From the NCBI GenBank assembly GCA_024760905.1, contig CM045729.1:47287080-47351079 (forward strand): 64,000 nucleotides of DNA. Direction: 5' to 3'. The stretch's first letter is position 1. Each line of letters starts with the position of its first letter. Below the pieces are notes generated by a model. That model searched no databases. It was not told where the DNA came from and saw nothing but the letters and a program-made list of their open reading frames with translations. Shown piece by piece: positions 39,270-50,705 of this stretch. The translations under genes were made by a program, and so were the position numbers. The DNA comes from Plotosus lineatus (taxonomy: Eukaryota; Chordata; Actinopteri; Siluriformes; Plotosidae).

Positions 39270-39320
39270 GCCAACGCCCCGCCCACTCCCCGCCCCCCGC
39301 CTTTCTGATTGGTCAAGGGT
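39270..39320 (-). promoter_or_regulatory. Likely fam117b core promoter: CCAAT box and GC boxes
   Basis: Read on the minus strand upstream of the fam117b start codon, there is a CCAAT box (GACCAATCAG, about 39314-39305) followed by two GC boxes (GGCGGGGGGCGGGG and GGGCGGGGC, about 39300-39275). This order and a distance of 330-370 bp from the ATG fit a TATA-less GC-rich promoter. The transcription start would then lie near 39.0-39.25 kb. That position is inferred; no initiator is resolved. A CAG/CTG run and a poly-T tract at about 39128-39167 would fall in the 5' leader or just upstream. Confidence 0.6.
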
Positions 39321-39995
39321 CGGCACGAGACAACTTTTATTAGCTGTGAAGAGAATCCTTATAACTCTTTAAAGGCTCCGTGGATCTTCCTTATAAATAA
39401 ACGTATACAGCCATAACATACCACGTGTCACTTTATAACGTGGTAACTAACGATAATATAACAGACCAATATGATATTTTATATCATGGAAAGTGTATTA
39501 GGAGTGCAGTGTCTTTCAACAGGAAATCCTATAAGACTGTAAGTAAGTGAAGGATGGGTGATGGTTACACGTTCATGTCCCCATTATTAGAGCAATGGTC
39601 ATTTTAAAGGTAGTTTTGATCGTTTGGAAGTGGATTTGTTGTGAGGAACACGTGCTTTTTCACTGATCCTGTGGCTTTAACACCCTCCTGTGGTCAGAAT
39701 GCTGTGATACTCCTGTGTGGATCCTGACCCCTCCTGATTCATGTCTACAGATTTTGCAAATGTGATTTTTTTTTTTCTTTGTTTGTTTCTGAGGATGGTG
39801 CCACACCCATCTCCTAAATTCCTTCAAACACATTATACCCAAGTCTCACCTTGTCTCCAGGGAATAATCTCACCTGCATCCTGTTCCCATAAAGCCTGTG
39901 TGTTGCTTTCACCCCATGAGTCTGATTCATGGTCTGGGAACATCCATCTTACGAAATGTACATGTACGAAACATACATCTCTTCAACTCAGTAAT

Positions 39996-40594
39996 AAGGG
40001 GGCAGTAGTGGCCTGGTGGTATAGGGCGCTGGATCGCTGATCCTAAGGTTGGGGGTTCGTGTCCCACTCTCCACAAGGTTGTCACTGCCCCCCCATGTCT
40101 CGCACTGTCTATGGCAGGGGTGTCAAACTCGTGCCAGAAAGGGCCATGTGGCTGCAGGTTTTTGTTTCAACCAAGCAGAAGCACACCTGACTTTGCTCAT
40201 TTAATCAACTGAGCTGAGTGTTTAGGCAGTTGATTGGTCAGTCTCTGTACAGAGCACACAGATTGACCAATCAGCTGCCTGAACACTCAGATGAGTTGAT
40301 TAAATGAGCAAAGTCAGGTGTGCTGCTGCTTGGTTGAAACAAAAACCTGCAGCCACATGGCCCTTTGTGGCATGAGTTTGACACCCCTGGTCTATGGTGA
40401 GAGAGAGGCATGTAAAAGAACCATGGCTGACCTTCGTAAAGACTAGCTGCAAAGCCGTCAGCGTGTTTCTGTCCCTTGCGAAAGGGTTGTGTCAGAAAGG
40501 GCATCCGATGTAAAAACCTCTGCCAAATCAAACATGTGACTCATTCGCTGTGGCGACCCCTGAAAAAGGAAAAAAGCCAAAGGGAAATCTCTCC
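39996..40594 (+). mobile_element. SINE1 interrupted by a hAT MITE, with 17-bp target duplication
   Basis: The SINE1 copy is flanked by CTCTTCAACTCAGTAAT at 39979-39995 and 40595-40611. Its 3' end, GCTGTGGCGACCCCTGAA, is especially close to the RTE LINE terminus. A 275-bp hAT MITE (40115-40389) splits its body. It lies between bmpr2 and fam117b. Confidence 0.94.
40115..40389. mobile_element. hAT-type MITE with long inverted repeats and 8-bp target duplication
   Basis: A 275-bp near-palindrome starts CAGGGGTGTCAAACTC and ends with its inverse. The arms pair over more than 100 bp each around a short centre. The exact 8-bp duplication GTCTATGG is at 40107-40114 and 40390-40397, as expected for hAT transposition. 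There is no coding capacity. It interrupts the SINE1 copy. Confidence 0.95.
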
Positions 40595-43500
40595 CTCTTC
40601 AACTCAGTAATGCCCAATTCAATCCAAAAGTTTGAATTAATAATCACTCTATCTGGTGTCACTTGGATGAGGGTGCATTTCATTTGGATTTTTTGCTTCA
40701 TTCCTTTTGTCATTCCACAAAGTTTTTCTTTTATGACTGCCACCTCTGGCCTGCTAATTAGGAATCTGCATGTGCACCTTTTGCAAAGCTGTCTTTCTCA
40801 CTATGGCCGACAATGACTTCTGTTAATAATACAGCACTCATTATTGAGATATGCTGCATTTTCCACTTTTTTTAACCAATGTTAGTTTAAAAAAATAAAT
40901 AAATACTTGTTATCATTAAATAGCCTTGATAGATCACAATAGAATGACATGATGATAGCCTCTGGGTTGTTGGAATTTGCCCTAAACACAAGGTCTCCGG
41001 CCTACCATGGCATTTCCACCCATCGTGGTCTACCTCCCAGTACAGGCAACCAATCAGAGCAAAATAAGCACAGAAAGCAGAAAGGCCATCAATGGGAGGA
41101 TGAAGCCATCCAGGCTGTTCAGATCACACACACACACACACACACACACTGTCACACATGCTTTGCTCAAAGCAGCATTTCATCAGGAGGTGGGAAAGCC
41201 ACTTCCTGTAGATCTGTGGAGTTTTTTTCAGTTAGAAATCCTACTTTGGTGTTCCAATGGTATCTGGAATTAAAAGCCAAGGTCTGACAATGGGCATATC
41301 TGACCTTTAAAAGGAAATGAGACACAAATTCTTTCATAATCAACTGTTTAATCAACTGAGTAATGCAGGGTGGTACAGCAAGCTTTATTTCTAAATGGCA
41401 TTAAAACATATCTTGAGTAGACTAAACCGAGTATTTATTTGTTCTTTTCTTAAAGCGCTTACTTTACAAGCTGCAATAGAAAACATTTCAGTGGCTTCTT
41501 TTGTTGTTGTTGCGATAAGCTCAGCCACAGATCTCAGTGGAGCCATTAGCATCAGTATGAATTCATTCAGTGGAAAAGAAAAAAAAAAACAAAACAAAAC
41601 AGCAGCCCCCCATGAACAAATACTTTCCATTCTCTTATACACACACAAAGAATTTTCTTTAATTTGTTATTCTAAATTGTTGGTAAGATGCCACACTGCT
41701 AAATTCTTGTATTTGCATGTCTGAATTAAAAAAAAAAAAGGACCCTGCAGTGTTTGGTGGGATCAATGAAACAGCAAATTGTCTGTTTTGCTTTTTAATG
41801 ATTGAGTAGAAAAATCAGTCAATCTATATGAAATGCTTGATTCTTAATGGTTAATATTCATGTGGCATAGTTGGGAACGGTTCAGATTTGGCTTGGTGTA
41901 AGGTAACCACCAACAACATTCACTTTTTTTTTTTTTGCGATTAAAAATGTATCAAAACTGCCATATTTCCACGAGACAAACAACCATTAACCCTCTTTCT
42001 GAATAGCACACCTTCTTATAGAATTCAATTACAGCATTAACCCAGAATAAGTGCACCAGATAATCAGTTTACCCGATAAGACGGATCAGTTCTGCTGGAC
42101 TGAGGCTGGAACAGAATTCTGCAAGAAGTGAGATTACCATGAACTGCGTATATTATTCCTGCTTGACGCCACAACAACCGGGTGTAATGAGTGGAAGTTT
42201 TCAAAATGTAAGCATTAAGACAGAGTTTTAGTTCAATCAGCATTGTGCAGGGCAGCTGTACTGTAAATGGTAATTATTGTGAAATAGTGAAATTATCCAA
42301 TAAGGAGACCAAAAGGTTAACTCGAACATATACTGCACCAATGGTCCAGTGGGATAAATATATTTTAAGGTCAGCATTTCAGTAATTCAGAACAAGAGGG
42401 CCTGGGAATAAAACATAGTCACTGGGTCCTGTTTAGTTTCAGAAGAAAATTGCATGTACATAAACTTAGTATGTGTTTGATATAACTGTGCTATTTTATC
42501 TTGAGATAAATGTCACAGTGTTAAAACATTGTTCTTGGTCCCACAGAAACAGTTTATCTTTCTGTATATGTGCAAGCGAAAGTACACTATACAGATATAT
42601 TTACACCACATCGGTGAACCTATATTACATACATACAAAACTAAGCTTTCAGCTTTGACAACTTGGACAGAGGAAGTGAAACAGATGCATTCCATGAATT
42701 TGTCAGTGAATGTCTTTTGTCGCAAAGTCCAGTGATTAAACCGGCATGCAAGAAGTGGCACATTTTACAATTAATAGCATAACTGAAATCTCACAGCATA
42801 CAGTTTTCTAGTTGTGCATTTAAAGTCAGCCAGTCTTTATAAAGGGCATGTTTCACTTTGCACTATGAGAGGTTTTTCCCATCATGCCGCATCAGTGTGT
42901 AATTATTTGAATGGCTCTTTTCTGAGCCTGAAAATGTTCAGTAATTATAGGCCAAGAAAAATAAACAAAAAACTCCAACTGCATTTTAAAATGATTATTT
43001 AAATTCATTGCAAGGTTCTGTGTAAAATACAGTAGTTATTAATAAAGGAGTATCGGGCGACATTGAAAGTTTGGTTGGTTGGTCAGGATTATCTTGCAAC
43101 ATTTGTTCAGACTGCTCATACAAGTCAGTGGTACTGAAGCACTGTGCTGCTTAACAGTGCAACCCTGAAATCACCAACAAACTCAAAAGGGATGCAATAT
43201 ACGGGGATATGATATTAGAATAATGTTATAGAACATAAAAAATAAATCTGGACATACAGCCATGAGGTTTGGCCCTTGGCACTGTTTAAAAAGGTACTTA
43301 TTCTGAAGTAACAGCCTTGCATAATGCAGCATGTCCATATATACCTCATTCATCTAGACTCAGCATAATAAAATAAAAGCTAACCACCATTTCATGATTA
43401 CTCAGATTTCTGAGACTTAACCATGACCACAATTGACCGAGTTTGCCATTTCAGTATACAAACAGAGGTTTAAAAAGAACTGAAATAGCTGTAATACACA

Positions 43501-44107
43501 TAATAAATGTACATTTAGTTTCAGGTCTATGTAGTGTAACATTAGATATAAATTACATTTGAAGTACATAATGTCCGTGGTGCTGTTTTGTGACTGGAAT
43601 GCGGAGAGCAATATCTAACCACTCGTCCATTTTCACATACAAGTCCTCTGCAGAAGTATGAAGCTAGATGTCACATCTGAGCTAGTGTTAGTCCCGCACA
43701 CAGTCAGTAATGCTGAGGGGAACGTATCAGACTGTTAATGAAGATCCAATTGTGTATATTCACACTTGCAGAAACCGAGTCTGTGTTTTTTCAAAACAAA
43801 CTGATGAGTGAAGTCTGTACTTCAGTGTGTTAATAAGGGAGAACATTATTCCAAAGATGAGACCGAGTTACAGCTTGATTTAGATTGTAACAGAATTGAA
43901 AAATCCTCCACCCTTCAAGCTTGCAGTTTTTTAAATGTCTGCTGTTATGCATTTCCAAAAGGGGAGGAAAGACAGATGCACACACCCAAAAATACCCTCT
44001 CCTTCTCAGGAATGATAAGAAGGGATTGTCTTTCATGAGATGTTTCTTAAATGTGAATAGTGATGGTTTCATTTACAATATTATTTTGTAAAAAAAAAAA
44101 AAAAAAG

Positions 44108-44289
44108 AATGCATGGCATGGGTATTGTCGGACAGATCCTCGGCTACTGACTCTGACTCTTGGGACATGGAATGTCCCGAACGCCTCCCTGGTGTGGTGT
44201 TTCGGGCATGTCCAACCAGGACGAGGCCCCAGGTTCGACCTAGAACACGCTGGAGGGATTACGTCTCTCGGCTGGTCTGGGAACACCTC

Positions 44290-44334
<45 letters not shown>

Positions 44335-44452
44335 TCCCGGAAGAGCTGGAGGAAGTGGCTGGAGAGAGGAAAGTCTGGACCTCATTGCTTCGGCTACTGC
44401 CCCCGCGATCCGACCCCGGATTAAGCGGAAGAAGATGAAGATGGAAAAAAAC
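44108..44452 (+). mobile_element. Rex3-like RTE remnant, internally deleted, with internal (GT)21
   Basis: The left part (ACTCTTGGGACATGGAATGT) resembles the endonuclease N-terminus LTLGTWNV. It jumps directly to a C-terminal CFGHVQP-like segment and a 3' end, TGCCCCCGCGATCC then GATTAAGCGGAAGAAGATGA, which I recognise as Rex3-like. A (GT)21 tract (44291-44332) has expanded inside it. Family assignment is from memory of fish Rex3 3' ends and should be treated as moderate. Confidence 0.6.
44291..44332. repeat. (GT)21 inside the Rex3-like fragment
   Basis: Perfect GT repeat at the point where related elements have a short GTGTT. Confidence 0.95.
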
Positions 44453-45117
44453 CCCGCTGCAAAACGTGGAACAAAATTTAAAGTATTGACAAGCACCTCA
44501 AAGCTAAAGCCTATTGCACATTTCAGAATGTAATACAAAAAAAGGGGGCATACATGTATATATTACACAACAAATGATTGAATGTACTATGCATAAAACA
44601 TAACAGATGTTATTGCAGTCAAAGATCTTAGAGACCACTGCAATTTTCTTATGACTTTTATATGGACTCGATTTCATTGATGTCCATATGAACAGTCTAA
44701 CATGATTGTTAAATCAACAAATTGTCCCCCCCTCAATTATTCTGAAGTTTTAAGACCAGATTTAAAGATGGTCCAAGGAATCAGACATAATTATGTGATT
44801 AAGATCATGATTATGAAAAAAGTGCAACAAACACAAGAAAGTAATTATCAAACTACCAGACACAATTATACTTTGATTTACAACAGCACAACAAACATAA
44901 TGGAAGAATTTTAAGCCAATGATGCTGCATAGCTGGGTTCGGTTTAAAGCAATTACTTCCAAAAAGAAAAAAAGGTCAGAGTTTCAGGAAATACTACAAT
45001 GTTAAGTGCTTGCAAATCATATCGTAGAAAACTTGTTTTCTCTTCCTCTTATGACATGATGCCAAACCCTTCGGTATCAATAAGCTTCTTGTGGCCGTTC
45101 CTCAGCAGGGTCAAAGT

Positions 45118-45389
45118 TTATAGGCAGGTCATGCCAGGTGGGTCAGAGGAGAGGGCTGCTGTGGTAGTTCCCCCTCCGACCAGAAACACGGCAGTGCTGG
45201 ATTTAGAGCGAGTGGCACTCGCTACACTCTGCCCTCCACCTTCTCCATTGTTGTTGACCTCCCCATTCAATGTATCTGTAGAGATGACCCACGTGGAGGG
45301 CCGCCACCGCTTCAACGAGTAAGGTGTCTTCACACGTCTCTTTATCTTCTCAGCTGATGCTGCTTTTCCCTCCTGACAGGAGTTCTCAC
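45118..45389 (-). CDS. bmpr2: bmpr2 terminal coding exon with stop codon (human exon 13 equivalent)
   Basis: This 272-nt coding part follows TTTCTGACAG and begins [20 protein letters not shown], then [30 protein letters not shown] and KSSTAVFL. It ends PPGMTCL with TAA at 45120-45118, close to the human ending GMNCL. The first two bases complete the Gly codon split by exon 12, so the join is in frame. A Gly/Thr/Ala-rich stretch ([13 protein letters not shown]) differs from mammals. It lies 15.9 kb from exon 12. The 3' UTR runs left from here. Confidence 0.97.
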
Positions 45390-46234
45390 CTGTCAGAAAC
45401 AAATGGGGAAAAGTAAGGAACTATATAACAGTTTATTAATGGCGAGTTATATTAATCCACAACAGTGAGAGGCAGTATTGGGATAAATGTCTGATTACAC
45501 TACTTCTGTATATTCTGGCAGGGAAAGAGTTTATTAAATATTGATAGACTAAATATAAATTAGCTAAATATAAAAAAAATACTAAATATAAATACTAAAT
45601 ATAAAAAGCATGTTCATACCACCTTTTAACTTTGAGCATCATACAGAAGATTCTGAATATTGTTTATATCATAAGTAAGAGAAATAGTTCAGCAGGAGTA
45701 CCAACATAAATAGTATCGTTAATAACTTAATTACTGTATTTGATGTGATGAGCATCCAGGGCTCTTAAAAATCGGAGTTGGTGTGCGCTTATTGAAATGT
45801 TATCAGCGGAGTGAAACGGTAAGTGCTTTTTACCATCGAGGTGGAAAAATGATTAAGAACAGAACAATGAAATAGTTTTACTGGTATTTGTGTTATTCAT
45901 TTTGTGGCATTAACCAAACTACTTACATGAAAGTTGAAAATAAACTGAGAACAGCATAAATTAAAAAAAAAAAAAAAAGACTTTTCCGTCCCGGTGCTTT
46001 TCCTTTAAACATTTTCCCAAGTAAAATGAGCCAATCAACACAAATGTCAACTTTAGCACATGGCAAGTTGAACCAATCAATACAAACATAAACAAAAGCA
46101 CATGGTCAGGAATTTCTTTAAATTTACGAAGTTAGTGATCAGGTGATTCCGGTGAAAAATACTTGTCATCCCATAGTTTTGCTGTAGCAGTTTCTAATGG
46201 TTCATCGGTTGTTGGACATTTACCAAGAGAACAC

Positions 46235-46876
46235 TAGGGGTGTCATTATCAGTGGTATCGACATATTGATAAAAAAAAAAATTCCAATGTATCGATACAT
46301 TAGAATACTGCTGTACTGTCCCATAAGTGCATTAAATAGAACAGACTAAAATATATTACAGTAGTTTGTATAATGCATTGACTATTTTATAATAAAGTGA
46401 CCAATCACTAAAGCCAAATCTGAAATAAAAGGCAGGAAATAGTTTTCCGACAAGATTTTAATTAACACTTGTTTACTATTTAATTTCAAGCAAGTTGTTT
46501 CTATTCTACAAACACTTGTCAATTGAAAAGTTTAAGAGATATGCATTTTTACAATTCATAATTATGATGCAAGAAGATGCACATATCTGCATTATCCGGT
46601 GATAAGTGTCTCTTCTTGTTCAAAATGTTCCCTGCTGTTGAGAACACGCGCTCTGACGGCACACGAGAAGCAGGGATGTACCACTTACCATACAGAGAGG
46701 CGAGACGTACCATTTACTAGGGGTGTCATTGAAAATGGCATTTACTACAGACGCGGTCATGAACACAGGAAGCTATAACGTTAGAAGTATCGATATCCCT
46801 TTTATAGGTATTGATTATCGATCGACATAATTATATCGGCAATGTGCCAATATTCCGATTGTCAATGACATCCCTA
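46235..46876 (-). mobile_element. hAT element remnant with 8-bp target duplication
   Basis: The exact duplication GAGAACAC is at 46227-46234 and 46877-46884. The ends are TAGGGGTGTCATT and its inverse TGACATCCCTA. On the minus strand 46690-46565 decodes, with frame breaks, to a hAT dimerisation block like CAVRARVLNSREHF, matching the family pattern PSERVFSxAGxxL. Internally deleted. Confidence 0.88.
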
Positions 46877-47219
46877 GAGAACACAGCAAAATATTTTTCT
46901 GTTTTTTAAAGCATTGTGGAACAATCAAATGTGTTGTTAATGATGAACATTACAGACATTCCCCAGTGGCAAGGGGTCTTGAAATACCTTGTAAACTCAC
47001 TTTTACAGGCAGTGAATGCCTCATTTTACGCTTACAGAGATTGATCGAATAAAATTGGTAAGTTTGATCTACAAGTGTGCTCCCAGTACACGTGGGTGGT
47101 TATTAGATGCAAGATCAAAAACACTGGGGGGGGATTGCTTATTGGAGCAGGACACTTATTACGTTGAATACAGTAATTTTAAAAAAAGCCAGATATATCA
47201 GTCAAGTTATCATTTTTAT

Positions 47220-47545
47220 TCATTTATTTGTCAGACAGCATAAATCCTTCTAAGGTCCCAAAGGCTGGGTGCACCCAGACAACTATTTAGTCTATTGCAG
47301 CGCCAAAACACACAATTATTCACATTTACACCTGGAACAATCTCAAACAGATTAGGAGTGTAATATGCATGTCTACAGACTGTGGGAGGAAACCTAAGTA
47401 CACAGAGGAAACCCACACAAATACAGAAAGAACAAGCAAACCGCACACAGAAGCACTGCTTGCCGAGCTCAGGATTCAAATCCATGATCCAAATCCGTGA
47501 CCTTCTTGCTGTGAGTCAGACATGCTAATCAGCACAGCACCGCGC
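47220..47545 (-). mobile_element. SINE2, old diverged copy
   Basis: The order of blocks matches SINE2: tRNA-like end GTGCTGATTAGCATGTCTGA, CTTCTGTGTGCGGTTTGC, TTTCCTCCCACAGTCTG and a decayed tail. Divergence is clearly higher than in the 32943 copy. Confidence 0.7.
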
Positions 47546-48429
47546 ATGTAACGATAATGTGCATGTTATCATTTTTAATCAGAGCTTTTCCTACTTTTGT
47601 TTTGTTTTTCAGCAACTGTGCGGAAAAAACACATTGACTTTATGCTTAATGGACTCAATGGCATCAACATAGCATAATTCACCCTACCTGAGTCCTAGAG
47701 ATTATGATTTTAGAATGTCAAAGGTCAGAGTAACACCACCAAGTTTTTAGAGTACAGTGCATAAAGTACAACTTCGAAATGAGTGCCTCTAGACATCGCA
47801 TGACTATGGGATACTAACTGGAAAACATATGTGGACTTTCAGACATGCCAATTACTTTTAACCTTGAGAAACTCAGAAAGGTCAACCAACCAGCTCTCTC
47901 ATAAGAGCTTCAAACAAGACATTTTCTTTCCACCAATTTGGTCACATCTCCATATTACAGAGCATACTGTAAGACGCGCACACTAATGATCAAAACTAGC
48001 ACCATACTGTGTCCATTTGCTACATTATCCATCCTCCAGGGTGAAGGTACCTTGCACTCTACACGTGCCCCACTAATTTTCTATTTTTATATCACTCTGA
48101 TAGAAACGAATGTTAAAGAAATCATTTGGTTTACAATTTATTTAACCAGCAAAGATTTGAGTGTTAACTCCACCGCTATAACACAAGAACTATGAGACTC
48201 AAATGTGAATAAGCTACAGTTATCTTTAGTTAAAATCATTGTCATATGCTTCCTGCAACATCCAAGTGTGCCATGTTTACTAATGTTGTATGGCACTCCC
48301 CATCTGTCTACTACATACATTACACGTTATCACGTTCACAAGCACAACAGAAAGTTTTCTGAATCGTTATCAGCCAAAATAAGTTCCCCCACCCTTTCCA
48401 CTTAAGGCAAACAAATAAAAAAGAAAATG

Positions 48430-48471
48430 AGAGAGAGAGCGAGAGAGAAAGAAAGAGAGAGAGAGAGAGAG
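48430..48471. repeat. GA-rich tract
   Basis: GAGA/GAAA repeat in the last bmpr2 intron. Confidence 0.95.
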
Positions 48472-48770
48472 ATCAATTTTCTCTTGATGAATAATGCAGC
48501 AGTGCTAATTGGCCAGTTAAAGGAGGACTCTGAGTGCAGAACACACACAGTGGTCTGTCTCTAGAGGATTTTGTTTGTAAGCATGCTGGCACGCACATTA
48601 GGCAAGAAATATAAAGGCAGAGATTAAGTGTAAAGAAAAGAGATGGCAGTGAGAGAGATGGACGAATCAGAGGAACCATGCTCACAGGTGATCCTCAGAC
48701 TTGGCGCAAGGGTTAAAAATGAGGGAAAGAGGCTAAACTGATGCATCATAATATTCATTACATTTTTCAT

Positions 48771-49040
48771 TCATCCATTCATTTTCTGAACCGCTTAATC
48801 CGAATTAGGGTCGGTGGGAAGCAGGCACCCATCTCACACAACTCTGGGCTGTCCAGGGTGCACCCTGGACAGTTCACCAGGCCATTGCAGGGCCTACACT
48901 CACAACCATACTCTCATGCCCACAAATTATTTGAAACAGCCAATTAACCTATTGCGCATGTTTTTGGATTGTGGGAGGAAACCGAAGTACCCAGAGAAAA
49001 CCCATGTAAACATGAGGAGAACATACAAATGCCACACAAA

Positions 49041-49041
<1 letters not shown>
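48771..49041 (-). mobile_element. SINE2, head-truncated copy
   Basis: The tail ends with the GATTAAGCGG-type motif and ATGAATGGATGAATG. The body is recognisable up to ACACAAAAGATATATA, where it runs into a TA microsatellite, so the tRNA-like head is lost or was replaced by repeat expansion. Confidence 0.82.

Positions 49042-49042
<1 letters not shown>

Positions 49043-49097
<55 letters not shown>
49043..49097. repeat. (TA)n microsatellite
   Basis: TA repeat joining SINE2 to MITE B copy 5. Confidence 0.95.
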
Positions 49098-49108
<11 letters not shown>

Positions 49109-49179
49109 GTTGAATTTGTTTTTATCTGTTGTTCAATTTCATTTATCTTTCAACCTCAGCCCTGTTCGTGTCTCCAGAT

Positions 49180-49396
49180 GGTTTTGATGGGAGATTTTGG
49201 GTTGTTTTTTTGTTGGTTTAGGGGTTTGTTTGTTTTTTTGCATAATTGGCCTCGTTTTGGTGGCATTTTCCTTAACTGTTCCCCCGTTCTTTCTTAATTT
49301 CATTATTTTTAATTCGATGAATATTTATTTATTTTTAAAAAGCTCGATGCACTGAAGTTGCATTAATTGAAGTGCGATGTAGCGAGGGATCCCTGT
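49180..49396 (+). mobile_element. MITE B, truncated copy 5
   Basis: GGTTTTGATGGGAGATTTTG through GATGTAGCGAGGGATCCCTG matches the right half of MITE B. It directly precedes the hAT element at 49401. Confidence 0.78.
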
Positions 49397-49400
49397 ATAT

Positions 49401-50642
49401 CAGTGGTTCTCAAATAGTGTGACCCCAGAGAACATGCTTTTTTTTTTTTTTTGCCAAATTAGGATAAAGTGTAATTCTACACCCACTACAGCAGGTGGCA
49501 GTGGCTCATTTTTAGAGTGTGCCCATAGGTAAAATAATAAGTGAAGTTAATAAACCCACCATGGAAATTTTTAACAGGGACAGAAAGAAAGGTGGAGAGA
49601 GATGGAGATGGTGAGAGAAACGAAAGTTTCCTGGAAGTTAAGTTGAGGAGGTACGATGAAGCGGATGTAGTACTCGGCTTCACTGTGCTGCGGTGAGAAA
49701 TGAGGAAAGACAGTGTGTTTACTGTGTCTGAAAACATTGGCAGCGGACAGTATAAACCCAAATAAATTCAGGCGTCACTTAAAGACATCACAACCCAATC
49801 ACGTGATGAGCCACGTGAGTTTTTTCAGCAAAAACGTGCCGAGTATTGCCAACAACCATCCCGCTTTGTGAATGATATTCCCGCAAACCAGCGAGCTGTT
49901 AGCATCAGATAAGGTGAAGTACCAAACTGCTCAGCGCAGAAAACCCCACAGCAGAGCAGAGGAACTGATCCAACTGCAACAGATACGTCTCTGTCATGCT
50001 GGATGACGTCACTGCTACGAAAATAAATGCAGGTCCCAGTTCAGCATTGAGCAGGAGCAGAGAGTTCAGTATCGTGCTTTAAACCCGGCTTCGAAAAGTT
50101 ATGCACTGCGAAATGTGCTCATTGTACTATTAATCTGGACTTAATGATTTTGATAATACTACTACTACTACTAATAATAATAATAATACAAATCGTTTTA
50201 TTCATTTTTGTTTTGTAGGTTAAAGTGTTTTATATATTGTGCTCATGAGTTAATATTGCTGTTCAATTTCAATTTATTGTTATTTATTGATTTTAATTTA
50301 TTTTATTTTTCAGTATAAAATGGTTCAAATTGTTGGTCAAAAAAGGTTGACAGTTTAAATAATGATACTTTTTTATTTCAGGCAAATTGATGCACTTTAA
50401 ATAATTCTATTTAAAAACTAAAAAATAGTTAAAGTAATTATTTCTTGGAAGTGGATCGAAATTCCTTCATTTTTGTATTCAATAATGTTAATAAAGATTT
50501 ATTATGTTAGGAAGGATACAGTGTATGCAGAGGATTACTTACAACATATTTTAGACAAATAACAGTATTTATACTGGGGGGGGCACGAAATGTTTTCCTC
50601 TTCCTAGGGGAGGGCGTGACAGAAAATAATTGAGAAGCACTG
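49401..50642 (+). mobile_element. hAT element remnant (ZBED/SCAND3-like)
   Basis: The ends CAGTGGTTCTCAAATAG and (inverted) CAGTGCTTCTCAATTA bound 1242 bp, with flanks CTGTATAT and CTATATAT as a probable 8-bp duplication. Frame-broken sequence at 49700-49860 reads CVYCLKTLAADSINPNKFRR then HLK, a BED-like zinc-finger segment. Sequence at 49895-50030 matches the KVxYxxAxxKKPHxxAEELI and VMLDD regions of these transposases. Confidence 0.8.
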
Positions 50643-50695
<53 letters not shown>

Positions 50696-50697
50696 TA
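50643..50697. repeat. (TA)n(CA)n microsatellite
   Basis: It separates the hAT element from the Tc1 element. Confidence 0.95.
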
Positions 50698-50705
50698 CAT
50701 ACATA

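Larger units (their letters stand above)
38946..41379. other. Spacer between fam117b promoter and probable bmpr2 3' end
   Basis: Right of the promoter region there is single-copy sequence, then a SINE1 copy with a nested hAT MITE (39996-40594). The remainder to 41379 is single-copy apart from a CA tract near 41129-41150. No additional gene was found. Confidence 0.7.
41380..45117 (-). other. bmpr2: Probable bmpr2 3' UTR and downstream region
   Basis: Left of the bmpr2 stop codon is about 3.7 kb of mostly single-copy, AT-rich sequence without coding potential. Mammalian BMPR2 has a multi-kilobase 3' UTR, so a long UTR here is plausible. Minus-strand AATAAA candidates occur near 41383-41388 and near 41435; the true cleavage site cannot be chosen from sequence. 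A Rex3-like fragment with a (GT)21 tract interrupts it at 44108-44452. Confidence 0.35.

Noticed and set aside
44113..44424. Open frames across the (GT)21 tract
   Set aside because: They are produced by the repeat and a decayed Rex3-like fragment.
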